Assembly (NCBI GenBank): GCA_040904785.1
Contig: JBBDSV010000085.1
Coordinates: forward strand, 1 to 19,221
Length of the DNA stretch: 19,221 nt
Direction: 5' to 3'
From: JBBDSV01 sp040904785
GTDB taxonomy: Bacteria; Actinomycetota; Nitriliruptoria; Nitriliruptorales; Nitriliruptoraceae
Shown: one piece after another, positions 1 to 9,298 of the stretch
Layout: every line of letters starts with the position of its first letter
Position numbering within the stretch: position 1 is the first letter of the stretch
Position numbers and translations under genes: made by a program
Notes under the pieces: model-generated
Told to the model about the DNA's origin: nothing
The model's database searches: none
Seen by the model: only the letters and a program-made list of their open reading frames with translations

Positions 1-2
1 AG

Positions 3-1190
3 CTGCTCGTCGGCGCGAAGGATGCCGCCGAGCTGATGGTCGACCTCGCCTACGCCGCGGTGTTCTTTGAGGACGACAGCCTCGCCCGTGAGGTGTTGCG
101 ACTCGAAGCACGCGTCGACGAACTCCTCATCGAGCTGCGCACCGTGTGCATGCTGGCGGCACGCACGCCTCAGGCCGCCGAGCAGCTGGCGGGTGTGCTG
201 TCGCTCGCGGTGTCGATCGAAGGGGTCGCCGACGCCGCCGAAGACATCGCTCGGGTCGTGCTCACCGACGTCGGGGTGCCCCGCGAACTCCGTGACGACC
301 TGCGGCACGCCACCGAGGTCACCGCGCGCGTGCGGCTGAGCGACGACGCCGAGCTGATCGGCCAGACGCTGCGCGACGCCGCACTGCCGAGCCACACCGG
401 AATGTGGGTCATCGCGATCCGCCGCGACGTCGAGTGGATCTTCGGACCCGACGGCCCCGAGGTCTTGCGAGCAAACGACGTCCTGTTCCTGCAGGGGCCC
501 CGCGACGGGATCGACGAAACGCGTCGCCTGGCGGGAAGTCCGCCTCGCAGCTACCCGGATCCCCCGACCGACACGAGCCAGTTGACCCACCTTGACCGTG
601 CCGTCGACCTCGTGGTCGAACTCAAGGACACTGCCGAGGTCGCCGTCGGACTGGCCTACTCGGCGATTCTGCTGCAGGACCGCTCGCTCGCCGCCGAAGT
701 CAGCGCCATCGAGGACCGCTCGGACGAATTGTTCCACCAGTTGGAGGAGTGGGTGCTGCGGGCGGCGCGCGAACTCGACGAACCCGGCGAGCTCCGCGGT
801 CTGCTGCATCTCGCATCTGCGTCGGAACGCATCGCCGACGCGGCCCAGTCGATGTGCCGGGTGATCGACGACGAGGTGCCGCCGCATCCGATCATCGCGT
901 CGGCACTCGCCGAAGCCGACGAGATCGTCGCCGAGTCGGTGGTCCATGACGGCAGTCGCGTCGCCGGGCACAGCATCGGCGAACTGCGCCTGCACCTCGA
1001 AACAGGCATGGAGATTCTGGCGATCCAGCGCCGCGAGCGGTGGTTCTACCGTCCACGGGCAACCCGCGTGCTCGAACCCGGCGATCGGCTCCTAGCGATC
1101 GGGCCGGACGAGGGCGCCGCACTACTGCGGGAATGGAGTGGCGACGAGCGGCCGGTGACGAGCTTCGGTTGGGTCGAACCGCACGACTGA
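3..1190 (+). CDS. PhoU/TrkA_C tandem-repeat protein, 5' partial
   Basis: The reading frame is open to the left edge of the window, so this is the last 395 codons of a longer gene. An ATG at 36 is probably internal, because the codons before it (LLVGAKDAAEL) align with the start of the second repeat (VVELKDTAEV). The protein is an internal duplication. Counting from residue 1 at base 3, each half has a helical PhoU-like segment (about 1-105 and 196-290) followed by a TrkA_C/RCK_C-like beta domain (about 106-178 and 300-380). Such domains bind ligands or ions and regulate potassium or divalent-cation transport; proteins with this PhoU plus TrkA_C layout are soluble and often sit beside cation transporters. 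No transmembrane segment is visible in the part seen. The transported ion and the partner are unknown, since the upstream neighbour is outside the window. The gene converges on the next one with a 19-base gap. Confidence 0.8.
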   Translation: MLVGAKDAAELMVDLAYAAVFFEDDSLAREVLRLEARVDELLIELRTVCMLAARTPQAAEQLAGVLSLAVSIEGVADAAEDIARVVLTDVGVPRELRDDLRHATEVTARVRLSDDAELIGQTLRDAALPSHTGMWVIAIRRDVEWIFGPDGPEVLRANDVLFLQGPRDGIDETRRLAGSPPRSYPDPPTDTSQLTHLDRAVDLVVELKDTAEVAVGLAYSAILLQDRSLAAEVSAIEDRSDELFHQLEEWVLRAARELDEPGELRGLLHLASASERIADAAQSMCRVIDDEVPPHPIIASALAEADEIVAESVVHDGSRVAGHSIGELRLHLETGMEILAIQRRERWFYRPRATRVLEPGDRLLAIGPDEGAALLREWSGDERPVTSFGWVEPHD

Positions 1191-1194
1191 TCGC

Positions 1195-1207
1195 CGGCGC
1201 GGCGCCG
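1195..1207. terminator. Possible short GC hairpin between convergent genes
   Basis: A perfect inverted repeat, CGGCGC-G-GCGCCG, fills most of the 19-base gap between two convergent stop codons. It has no T-run on either side and its loop would be very small, so a role as a bidirectional terminator is only a guess from position. Confidence 0.2.
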
Positions 1208-1209
1208 TG

Positions 1210-2004
1210 TCAGCGCGCGCCCGCCAGCCGGCCGACGACGCCGGCGAAGTCGCGCTTGTACTTGCCGAACCGTGGCCGGTGCAGCACGGACAGCGACGCA
1301 CGCGGACCGTCGAGTCCGGGGCCCCGATCGACCCCCGCGCGCCCGACACCCGGCCAGTCGAACGGCAGATGCTGCCACGCCTCGAGCACCGGCACGAGAT
1401 ACACCGGTGTGCCGTCGGGCAGCGACAGTGCCTCCTTGAGCCCGCCGGCGAGCAATTGACCATGGACGTGTTCGATCGCCGCGGCGGCCGCGTCGACGTG
1501 CGCGCGTGCGAGCCCGTAGAGCTCGAGATCGGGCACATCGAAGCGCGCGGCACCATGCGTGCGCACCCACCAGGTGCCGTCGCCATCGGCGAGGACCTCG
1601 ATCGCGTCCGCATACTCCACCGATCCGACCGCCACGCGATTGACCCATGCGGAATCGCGGTCGGCCATCGCCGACAGGTCGCGGACCCGGCGGACACGGT
1701 CCGGCAGCTGCCGTGTCAGCGCCTGCAACAGCTGCGCCTGACGCTGCATACCGTGCTCGAGCCCTTCGGCGCCGACGTATGCCTCGGTCCGCAGCAACGG
1801 CTCGCCGGTGTCGGTGAGGTGGCGGACGACGGCCTTCTGCATGCGCCCGCCCCAGTGCACTTCGTGGGCCGAAGCGGGGTCGCTGGCCACCGGCGCCGAA
1901 CGGTCGATGTCCCGTGCCGCACGGGCCGCGCCGATGACTGCGCCGACGTCACTCAGTGGCTGGTCGAGCACAAGGGCGATCTGCGAGGTGTATCGGTCGG
2001 CCAC
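1210..2004 (-). CDS. Uncharacterised protein, 264 aa
   Basis: I do not recognise the family. The start is a GTG at 2004-2002 with a very strong ribosome-binding site (AAGGAGG, 2010-2016) five bases upstream. The protein has no signal peptide, membrane helix or obvious catalytic motif. It has an Ala/Arg/Asp-rich N-terminal half, a segment near residue 130-150 with the look of beta strands (GTWWVRTHGAARFDVPDLEL), a helix rich in Ala and His, and a basic C-terminal end (RPRFGKYKRDFAG). Codon use matches its neighbours and the ribosome-binding site is good, so it is very likely a real gene. It lies 65 bases downstream of birA on the same strand but may have its own promoter (TACGCT at 2026-2031). 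Function unknown. Confidence 0.75.
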   Translation of the reverse strand: MADRYTSQIALVLDQPLSDVGAVIGAARAARDIDRSAPVASDPASAHEVHWGGRMQKAVVRHLTDTGEPLLRTEAYVGAEGLEHGMQRQAQLLQALTRQLPDRVRRVRDLSAMADRDSAWVNRVAVGSVEYADAIEVLADGDGTWWVRTHGAARFDVPDLELYGLARAHVDAAAAAIEHVHGQLLAGGLKEALSLPDGTPVYLVPVLEAWQHLPFDWPGVGRAGVDRGPGLDGPRASLSVLHRPRFGKYKRDFAGVVGRLAGAR

Positions 2005-2025
2005 GACGTCCTCCTTGCACTACCG

Positions 2026-2031
2026 AGCGTA
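2026..2031 (-). promoter_or_regulatory. Possible -10 element for the uncharacterised gene
   Basis: On the minus strand the hexamer TACGCT fits the actinobacterial TANNNT -10 pattern and lies 21 bases before the GTG start, with the ribosome-binding site between them. I see no clear -35 element. Confidence 0.3.
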
Positions 2032-2069
2032 GGGGCCACAACCGGCGGGAAGCATCACACGCCAACGGC

Positions 2070-2918
2070 TCATGCGTCGGGTCGCAGATGTACAACGTCG
2101 GCGGCGTGGAGCCAGTGACCGGACGGTTCGATGCCCAAGCGGCCGGCATCGTCGACATCGTGCGCCCGTCCGACATGCACGGCGCCGTCGGGCAGTTCGA
2201 CACGCACCTGCCGTCCGAGCGTGTCGCAGTGGCGGCGATACCGACGCCGGACTTCGGCGCCGTCGAGCGCGAGCGTGTGGTCGAGCGCATCGGCGAGCCG
2301 GGCGAACACCTCGTCGCGGTCGAAGCTGGCACCGGCGACCTCAGCAAGCGACGTCCACGCGCGCGGCGCATCGTCCCCTCCGGCGATTGCACGCCAGTCG
2401 AGGTTGACGCCGCATCCGACGATCACGACGTCGATGTGGCCATCGCCGGCAGGGACGTCGGGGTCGCCGGCGTCGAGTCGGACGGTGTGACGTTCGACGA
2501 GGATGCCGGCGACCTTGTCGTCGCCGACGAGCACATCGTTGGGCCACTTGAGCGCCGCAGTCAGGTCGAACCCCGCCAGGGTGTCGACGATGGCGAGCCC
2601 CGCGGCGAAGGGCACCAAGGCGAGCGGCACGGTCGGTGCGCCCTGCCCGGTCGCCGGCACGGCGAACGAGGCAGCGAGGTTGGCGGGGCGACCGTCGGCG
2701 GTCACGTGGTGGTCGGTCCAGTGCCGTCCGCGCCGGCCGCGTCCCCGCATCTGACCATCAGCGAGCGCCACGATCCCCATCGGCCGTCCGGCGGCCACCA
2801 GCGCGCGGGCCACGTCCTGGGTCGAGTCGACAAGCCGACGATGTTCGACGGTTCGCCACCGCGACGAAGCGGCGGTAGCGATCAACGGACGGGCAGTGTC
2901 CGGGGCCGAATCGGGCAC
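2070..2918 (-). CDS. birA: Biotin--[acetyl-CoA-carboxylase] ligase, monofunctional BirA
   Basis: BirA activates biotin with ATP to biotinyl-5'-AMP and attaches it to the lysine of biotin carboxyl carrier domains, for example of acetyl-CoA and propionyl-CoA carboxylases. With the GTG at 2918 as start the protein is 282 aa. The biotinyl-AMP loop GRGRRGRHW is at residues 59-67, the biotin-site motif KWPNDVLV at 124-131 followed by KVAGILVE, and a small C-terminal beta domain closes the protein. There is no N-terminal helix-turn-helix, so it is a ligase and not the biotin repressor seen in E. coli, as is usual for actinobacteria. The frame stays open up to an ATG at 3068, but that extension is Arg/Pro-rich and lies over the cupredoxin gene. 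GTG 2918 sits 16 bases after the cupredoxin stop but has no strong ribosome-binding site, so the exact start is uncertain. Confidence 0.9.
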   Translation of the reverse strand: MPDSAPDTARPLIATAASSRWRTVEHRRLVDSTQDVARALVAAGRPMGIVALADGQMRGRGRRGRHWTDHHVTADGRPANLAASFAVPATGQGAPTVPLALVPFAAGLAIVDTLAGFDLTAALKWPNDVLVGDDKVAGILVERHTVRLDAGDPDVPAGDGHIDVVIVGCGVNLDWRAIAGGDDAPRAWTSLAEVAGASFDRDEVFARLADALDHTLALDGAEVRRRYRRHCDTLGRQVRVELPDGAVHVGRAHDVDDAGRLGIEPSGHWLHAADVVHLRPDA

Positions 2919-2934
2919 GCGATCATCGGCCGAG

Positions 2935-3411
2935 TCAGGCGGCGTTCGTCTCCGCACCGTCGGCACCTTCGGCGTCGGCCGCCTCTTCCTCGGTCGAGAA
3001 GACCGTGATGGTCGTCTCCATGCCCGCCTCACGGTGGCCCGGAACGTTGCAGAAGACCGTCCATTCACCGGGGAACAGCAACACGGTCCCCGTCCCGGTG
3101 CTCATCGGGTCCGCTTCAGGGATGTCGGATCCGTCGGCAGCGCCGACGAACTCGGCGTTGTGGTAGGCGTCACTGATGTTGGTGATCTCGACTTCGACCG
3201 CGCCGGTGACCGCGATCCCGTCGGTGACGTTGAAGAAGAAGTTGCCGGCCTCCATCGCGAGATCGCCGCCGGGCCCGACCGGAAGCACCTCGTCGCAGCC
3301 TTCGGTGCCCGGCGGGCACGCGAACGCTTCGGCCTCGACAGCGCCCTGCGGCACCGAGCTGCAGCCGGCGAGGACGAACGCGGCGATCAGACCGACGAAA
3401 AGACGACGCAC
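2935..3411 (-). CDS. Cupredoxin-domain lipoprotein
   Basis: This is a 158-aa exported protein with a blue-copper (cupredoxin) fold. The GTG at 3411-3409 is chosen because it gives a textbook lipoprotein signal (VRRLFVGLIAAFVLAGC, lipobox LAGC with Cys17), and GAGGAG (3419-3424) lies seven bases upstream. The longer frame starting at 3669 would run over the lpdA gene and bury the signal. The type 1 copper ligands are in the expected order: His84 (YHNAEF), Cys121, His126 (FCNVPGH) and Met131. The C-terminal tail is acidic and Ala-rich. A second Cys pair (32, 39) near the N-terminus might form a disulfide. The protein probably carries electrons or copper on the outer face of the membrane; the partner is unknown. 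It is first in a run with birA. Confidence 0.85.
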   Translation of the reverse strand: MRRLFVGLIAAFVLAGCSSVPQGAVEAEAFACPPGTEGCDEVLPVGPGGDLAMEAGNFFFNVTDGIAVTGAVEVEITNISDAYHNAEFVGAADGSDIPEADPMSTGTGTVLLFPGEWTVFCNVPGHREAGMETTITVFSTEEEAADAEGADGAETNAA

Positions 3412-3445
3412 GTGAGCGCTCCTCGAAACAGTGCGGGCAGGCGGG

Positions 3446-3451
3446 AGCCTA
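3446..3451 (-). promoter_or_regulatory. Possible -10 element for the cupredoxin gene
   Basis: The minus-strand hexamer TAGGCT lies 34 bases before the GTG start, with the ribosome-binding site between. The same hexamer occurs at a similar distance upstream of sdhC. No clear -35 element is visible. The rest of the 91-base gap holds a 10-base palindrome, GTGCATGCAC (3461-3470), of unknown meaning. Confidence 0.35.
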
Positions 3452-3502
3452 CCGGGCCGTGTGCATGCACCGGAAACCCGAGGACGATCGGCGAGCACAG
3501 GC

Positions 3503-4893
3503 TCATGCTTCGAGTCGGGCCATGAGCATGCGCGCGCATTCGGCGACCGAGCCGGCCATCGACGGGTAGACGGTGATGGTCTGCCCCAGCTGCGAGACCG
3601 TGAGCCGATGTTGCACGGCGACCGCAAGCGGTTGAATGAGGTCGCTCGCGCGCGCGGACACGACGACACCCCCGACGATCGTGCCCGACCCGACCATCGC
3701 GTGGACCTTCACGAACCCGTCGAGCCCCTGGATCATCTTCGCCCGCGGGTTGCGGCGGAAGTCGAGCTTCGCCGTCTCGACGGGCATCCCGACTGCGGCC
3801 GCCTCCTCGGCACTGCGGCCGACGGTGGCAACTTCCGGGTCGGTGAAGACCGTGGCGGCGATGGAATCCCATCGGATGGGCTGCACCGCCTGGCCGAGTG
3901 CGTGCCACATCGCCGTGCGCCCCTGCATCGCAGCGACGGAAGCGAGCATCACGCCGCCGGTCACATCGCCGGCGGCGTAGACCTCGCGTGCCGAGGTGCG
4001 GCCGACGGAGTCGACGACGATGCCGCCGCGTTCGTCGACCTCGACGCCGGCACTGGCCAGTCCGATGTCGCGAGTCACCGGGACCTGGCCCACGGTGAAC
4101 AGCACATGGCTGCCGACGATCTCCGAGCCGTCATCGAGCCCCACGACCACGTCCGAGCCACGGTTGGTGCACTGCACCGCCCTCGTCCGACGCAGGATGC
4201 GCATGCCGCGACGTTCGAAGACGTCCTCAACGACCTGGGCGGCATCGGGGTCCTCGGTCGGCAGAATGAGGTCACGCGACGAGACGAGCGTCACCTCGAC
4301 ACCGAAGCGGCGGAACGCGTGGGCGAATTCGGCGCCGGTCGCGCCGGAGCCGACGACGATGAGGTGTTCGGGAAGCGCGTCGAGCCCGTAAACCTGTTGG
4401 CCCGTGAGCACCCGCGTCGCATCGGGCGCGAAGAACGGCAGCACCCGTGCCGTCGACCCGGTCGCGATGAGCACCGAGTCGGCGGCGAGCACGTCGGTTC
4501 CGCCGTCGGCGAGGTCGACGGCGATCCGATGGGGGCCGTCGAGTCGCCCGCGACCGCGCACGACGGTCACACCGCTGTCGCTAATCCGCCGTTCGATGTC
4601 GGCCGACTGTGACCGGCCGAGTTCGAGCACGTTGGCGGCCACACGCGCGTAGTCGATCTCCCGCGGTGCGACCGTGTCGAGCGCGGCACCGATGCCCATC
4701 CGCTCCGCCATCCCGAGCCAACCCATGGCTTCGGCCGCCACGATCAACGCCTTGGACGGTACGCAGTCCCACAGCACACTGTTCCCGCCAAGACCGTCAT
4801 CGGTGACAATCGTGACCTCGGCACCAAGCTCGGCGGCGACGATCGCGGCTTCGTAGCCGGCGGGACCGCCGCCGAGGATGACAATCCGTCGCG

Positions 4894-4897
<4 letters not shown>
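3503..4897 (-). CDS. lpdA: LpdA-type NAD(P)H:quinone reductase-like flavoprotein
   Basis: This 464-aa protein has the fold of dihydrolipoamide dehydrogenase: an N-terminal FAD site (VILGGGPAGYEAA, residues 6-18), a central NAD(P)-binding domain (VVGSGATGAEFA), a second FAD motif (VYAAGDVTGG) and a C-terminal dimerisation domain. It lacks the redox disulfide: where the family has CxxxxC it has Ser40 and Cys45 (GGNSVLWDCVPSK). The C-terminal catalytic His motif (HAHPTxSE) is replaced by VYPSMAGSVAE. Both changes match Mycobacterium tuberculosis LpdA (Rv3303c), which reduces quinones and not lipoamide, so a lipoamide dehydrogenase role is unlikely. The ATG at 4897 overlaps the stop of the mutase gene by ATGA, suggesting coupled translation; the longer frame to 4948 only adds residues inside that gene. 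Substrate assignment is by family resemblance. Confidence 0.88.
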
Positions 4898-6474
<1,577 letters not shown>

Positions 6475-6480
6475 GGTGCG

Positions 6481-6486
6481 ACGCTA
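6481..6486 (-). promoter_or_regulatory. Possible -10 element of a leaderless mutase transcript
   Basis: The minus-strand hexamer TAGCGT ends six bases before the mutase ATG. That is the spacing expected if transcription begins at the A of the ATG. It fits the lack of a ribosome-binding site there. No -35 consensus is seen. Confidence 0.35.
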
Positions 6487-6518
6487 TCGGTCGAACGGCG
6501 GCCAGGCGTCAGCCGTGG

Positions 6519-6537
6519 CCGTCGGAACACCGAACGG
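6519..6537 (-). terminator. Possible hairpin downstream of sdhB
   Basis: An inverted repeat CCGTCGG-AACA-CCGAACGG can form seven base pairs with a single bulged base and a four-base loop. It begins nine bases beyond the sdhB stop, in the gap before the mutase gene. There is no T-run, so it would not be a classical intrinsic terminator. Confidence 0.3.
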
Positions 6538-6545
6538 GCGGACGG

Positions 6546-7298
6546 TCAGGCGGTTCGCCGGTTGCGGAACTTGGCCTTGAGGTACTCGCGGTTCATCTGG
6601 GCGATGAAGTCGATCGAGATGCCCTTCGGACAGGCGGGTTCGCACTCACCCATGTTGGTGCACGACCCGAAGTAGTCCTCCATGGTCTCGACCATCGATT
6701 CGACCCGCTCGTACCGTTCGGCCTGCCCCTGCGGCAGCATGTTGAGGTGCGACACCTTCGCCGAGGTAAACAGCTGGGCCGCGCCGTTGGGGCACGCCGC
6801 GACGCAGGCGCCGCAGCCGATGCATGCCGCGGCGTCCATCGCCACTTCGGCGACGTCCTTGGCGATCGGGGTGTCGTTGGCTTCGGGTGCCGAGCCGGTC
6901 TTGACGCTGATGTAGCCGCCCGACTCGATGATGCGGTCGAACGCCGAACGGTCGACGACGAGGTCCTTGACGAGGGGGAAGCCCTGTGACCGCCAAGGTT
7001 CGAGCACGATCTCGTCGCCGTCGGAGAACTGGCGCATGTGCAACTGGCACGTGGCCGTGCCCAGCTGCGGACCGTGCGCCTGCCCGTTGATCATGATGCC
7101 GCACGTCCCGCAGATGCCTTCACGGCAGTCGTGGGCGAACTCGATCGGCTCTTCGCCGCGTTCGATCAACCGCTCGTTGACGATGTCGAGCATCTCGAGG
7201 AAGGACGAGTCTTCGGAGATGTCGGTGGCCTCGTAGGTCTCGAAGCGGCCGTCCGCGTCGGGACCCGCCTGCCGCCATACGCGCAGCGTGACGTTCAC
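6546..7298 (-). CDS. sdhB: Succinate dehydrogenase iron-sulfur subunit
   Basis: This 250-aa subunit passes electrons from the flavin of SdhA to quinone at the membrane. All cluster ligands are present. Cys58, Cys63, Cys66 and Cys84 hold the [2Fe-2S] cluster. Cys159, Cys162, Cys165 and Cys223 fit the [4Fe-4S] cluster. Cys169, Cys213 and Cys219 fit the [3Fe-4S] cluster. Length and motifs resemble M. tuberculosis Sdh1 SdhB. The GTG start at 7298 overlaps the sdhA stop as GTGA, and an AGAGGAG ribosome-binding site lies inside the end of sdhA, so the two are probably translated in step. It is the last gene of sdhC-sdhA-sdhB. Confidence 0.96.
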   Translation of the reverse strand: MNVTLRVWRQAGPDADGRFETYEATDISEDSSFLEMLDIVNERLIERGEEPIEFAHDCREGICGTCGIMINGQAHGPQLGTATCQLHMRQFSDGDEIVLEPWRSQGFPLVKDLVVDRSAFDRIIESGGYISVKTGSAPEANDTPIAKDVAEVAMDAAACIGCGACVAACPNGAAQLFTSAKVSHLNMLPQGQAERYERVESMVETMEDYFGSCTNMGECEPACPKGISIDFIAQMNREYLKAKFRNRRTA

Positions 7299-9214
7299 TT
7301 GTAGCTCCTCTGCGTCAGCTCAACCTCGTTGAACACGAGCGGTTCGCGGTGCTCCGTCGGGTTGGTCGAATCACCCGTCCAGTCCCAAGCGGTCACGTGC
7401 GCGAAGTTCTCGTCGTCGCGCTGTGCCTCACCTTCGGGGGTCTGGTGCTCCTCACGGAAGTGGCCACCGCACGACTCCTCGCGCACAAGCGCATCGCGGC
7501 ACATCAACTCCCCGAGTTCGAAGAAGTCGGCGACCCGCCCCGCCTTCTCCAGCGACGAGTTCAACGTGTCGGCCGATCCCAGCACCCGAACGTCGCGTTC
7601 GAACTCCTCGCGAAGCGCAGGGATCTCCGACAGGGCCTTCTCGAGTCCGGCACGGTCGCGTGCCATTCCGCAGTAGTCCCACAGAATCTTGCCGAGCTCG
7701 CGGTGGAACCAGTCGACGGACCGGGTGCCCTTGACGGCGAGGAACCGGTCGACCTGCTCACGCACAGCGGCCTCGGCGACGTCAAACTCGGACGCCGAGG
7801 TGTCGACCTTGGGCTGACCGAGCATCGAGGCGAGGTAGTCGCCGATCGTCGTCGGCAGCACGAAGTACCCGTCAGCCAGTCCTTGCATCAGCGCCGAGGC
7901 GCCGAGCCGGTTGGCACCGTGATCGGAGAAGTTGGCCTCGCCGATCGCGAAGAGGCCAGGCACGGTGGTCTGCAGGTGGTAGTCGACCCACAGCCCTCCC
8001 ATCGTGTAGTGCGGCGCCGGGTAGATGCGCATCGGTACCGTGTAGGCGCTCTCGCCGGTGATGCGTTCGTACATCTCCAGCAGGTTGCCGTACTTGTCGG
8101 CGAACGCGTCGTGTCCCAGCCGCTGAATCGCGTCGGCGAAGTCGAGGTACACACCGTTTTTGAGCGGTCCCACACCGCGGCCGGCGTCGACCTGCTCCTT
8201 TGCGTTGCGCGACGCCACGTCGCGCGGCACGAGGTTGCCGAACGCCGGATATTTCTCCTCAAGGAAGTAGTAGCGGTCCTCCTCGGGAATGTCGGCCGCC
8301 GCACGGGTCTCGTCGGGGTTGCGGGGCACCCAGACGCGGCCGTCGTTGCGCAACGACTCCGACATCAACGTGAGCTTGGACTGGAACTCGTCGGACGACG
8401 GGATCGCGGTCGGGTGGATCTGCGTGTAGCACGGGTTGGAGAACATCGCGCCCTTGCGGTGCGCACGCCAAATCGCCGACACGTTGCACGCCATCGCGTT
8501 GGTCGACAGATAGAACGCGTTTGAGTAGCCGCCGGTGCCGAGCACCACCGCGTGCGCCGAGTGGCGCTCGATCGCGCCGGTCTGCAGGTCGCGGGTGATG
8601 ATGCCGACGGCCCTGCCGTCCACCACGACGACGTCGAGCATCTCGCTGTTGGTGTGCATTTCGACGGTGCCGGCCTTTACCTGCCGAGCCAGCGCCTGAT
8701 AGGCGCCAAGCAGCAACTGCTGGCCGGTCTGGCCGCGTGCGTAGAACGTGCGGCTGACCTGCACCCCACCGAACGAACGGTTGTCGAGCAGCCCACCGTA
8801 TTCACGCGCGAAGGGCACTCCCTGGGCGACACACTGGTCGATGATGTTCGCCGACACTTCGGCGAGCCGGTAGACGTTGGCCTCACGCGCCCGGTAGTCA
8901 CCGCCCTTCACCGTGTCGTAGAACAGCCGGTAGATCGAGTCGCCGTCGCCCGAATAGTTCTTCGCGGCGTTGATCCCGCCCTGGGCGGCGATCGAGTGCG
9001 CACGTCGCGGCGAGTCGTGGAACGTGAACGCCTTGACCTTGTAGCCGAGTTCCCCCAGCGTCGCGGCGGCGGCCGCACCGGCGAGTCCGGTGCCGACGAC
9101 GATGATCTCGAACCGTCGCTTGTTGTTCGGACTGACGAGGCGGACGTCGAACTTGAAGTCTTGCCACTTCTGTTCGATCGGACCGTCGGGGATCCGGGCG
9201 TCGAGGACCGTCAT
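7295..9214 (-). CDS. sdhA: Succinate dehydrogenase flavoprotein subunit
   Basis: This 639-aa catalytic subunit oxidises succinate to fumarate. It shows the dinucleotide-binding motif GTGLAGAAAA (41-50), and His73 in HSIAAQGGINAA is the residue expected to carry the covalent FAD. Other family signatures are the active-site segments around NPCYTQIHPTAIP and APHYTMGGLWVD, and the C-terminal FAD motif GLFAIGEANFSDHGANRLGA. The length matches the long Sdh1/fumarate-reductase-like SdhA of actinobacteria. The ATG at 9214 is preceded at about ten bases by GGGAG. An 84-base gap separates it from sdhC, in which I see no further gene. The direction (succinate oxidation or fumarate reduction) cannot be told from sequence alone; an aerobic TCA role fits the surrounding genes. 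Confidence 0.96.
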   Translation of the reverse strand: MTVLDARIPDGPIEQKWQDFKFDVRLVSPNNKRRFEIIVVGTGLAGAAAAATLGELGYKVKAFTFHDSPRRAHSIAAQGGINAAKNYSGDGDSIYRLFYDTVKGGDYRAREANVYRLAEVSANIIDQCVAQGVPFAREYGGLLDNRSFGGVQVSRTFYARGQTGQQLLLGAYQALARQVKAGTVEMHTNSEMLDVVVVDGRAVGIITRDLQTGAIERHSAHAVVLGTGGYSNAFYLSTNAMACNVSAIWRAHRKGAMFSNPCYTQIHPTAIPSSDEFQSKLTLMSESLRNDGRVWVPRNPDETRAAADIPEEDRYYFLEEKYPAFGNLVPRDVASRNAKEQVDAGRGVGPLKNGVYLDFADAIQRLGHDAFADKYGNLLEMYERITGESAYTVPMRIYPAPHYTMGGLWVDYHLQTTVPGLFAIGEANFSDHGANRLGASALMQGLADGYFVLPTTIGDYLASMLGQPKVDTSASEFDVAEAAVREQVDRFLAVKGTRSVDWFHRELGKILWDYCGMARDRAGLEKALSEIPALREEFERDVRVLGSADTLNSSLEKAGRVADFFELGELMCRDALVREESCGGHFREEHQTPEGEAQRDDENFAHVTAWDWTGDSTNPTEHREPLVFNEVELTQRSYK

Positions 9215-9298
9215 GTGCTCGTGCTCCCTGCAGCGGTGACTGTGTCGGGTGCGGCGTACGTGGCGTCGATGGGACGAGTCAGCATGGGGATGTCGCGG

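Noticed and set aside
2919..3068. N-terminal extension of BirA as a DNA-binding domain
   Set aside because: The extension is Arg/Pro-rich, overlaps the cupredoxin coding region and has no helix-turn-helix character.
3461..3470. Palindrome GTGCATGCAC as an operator
   Set aside because: Ten bases without flanking symmetry and only one copy; chance is a sufficient explanation.
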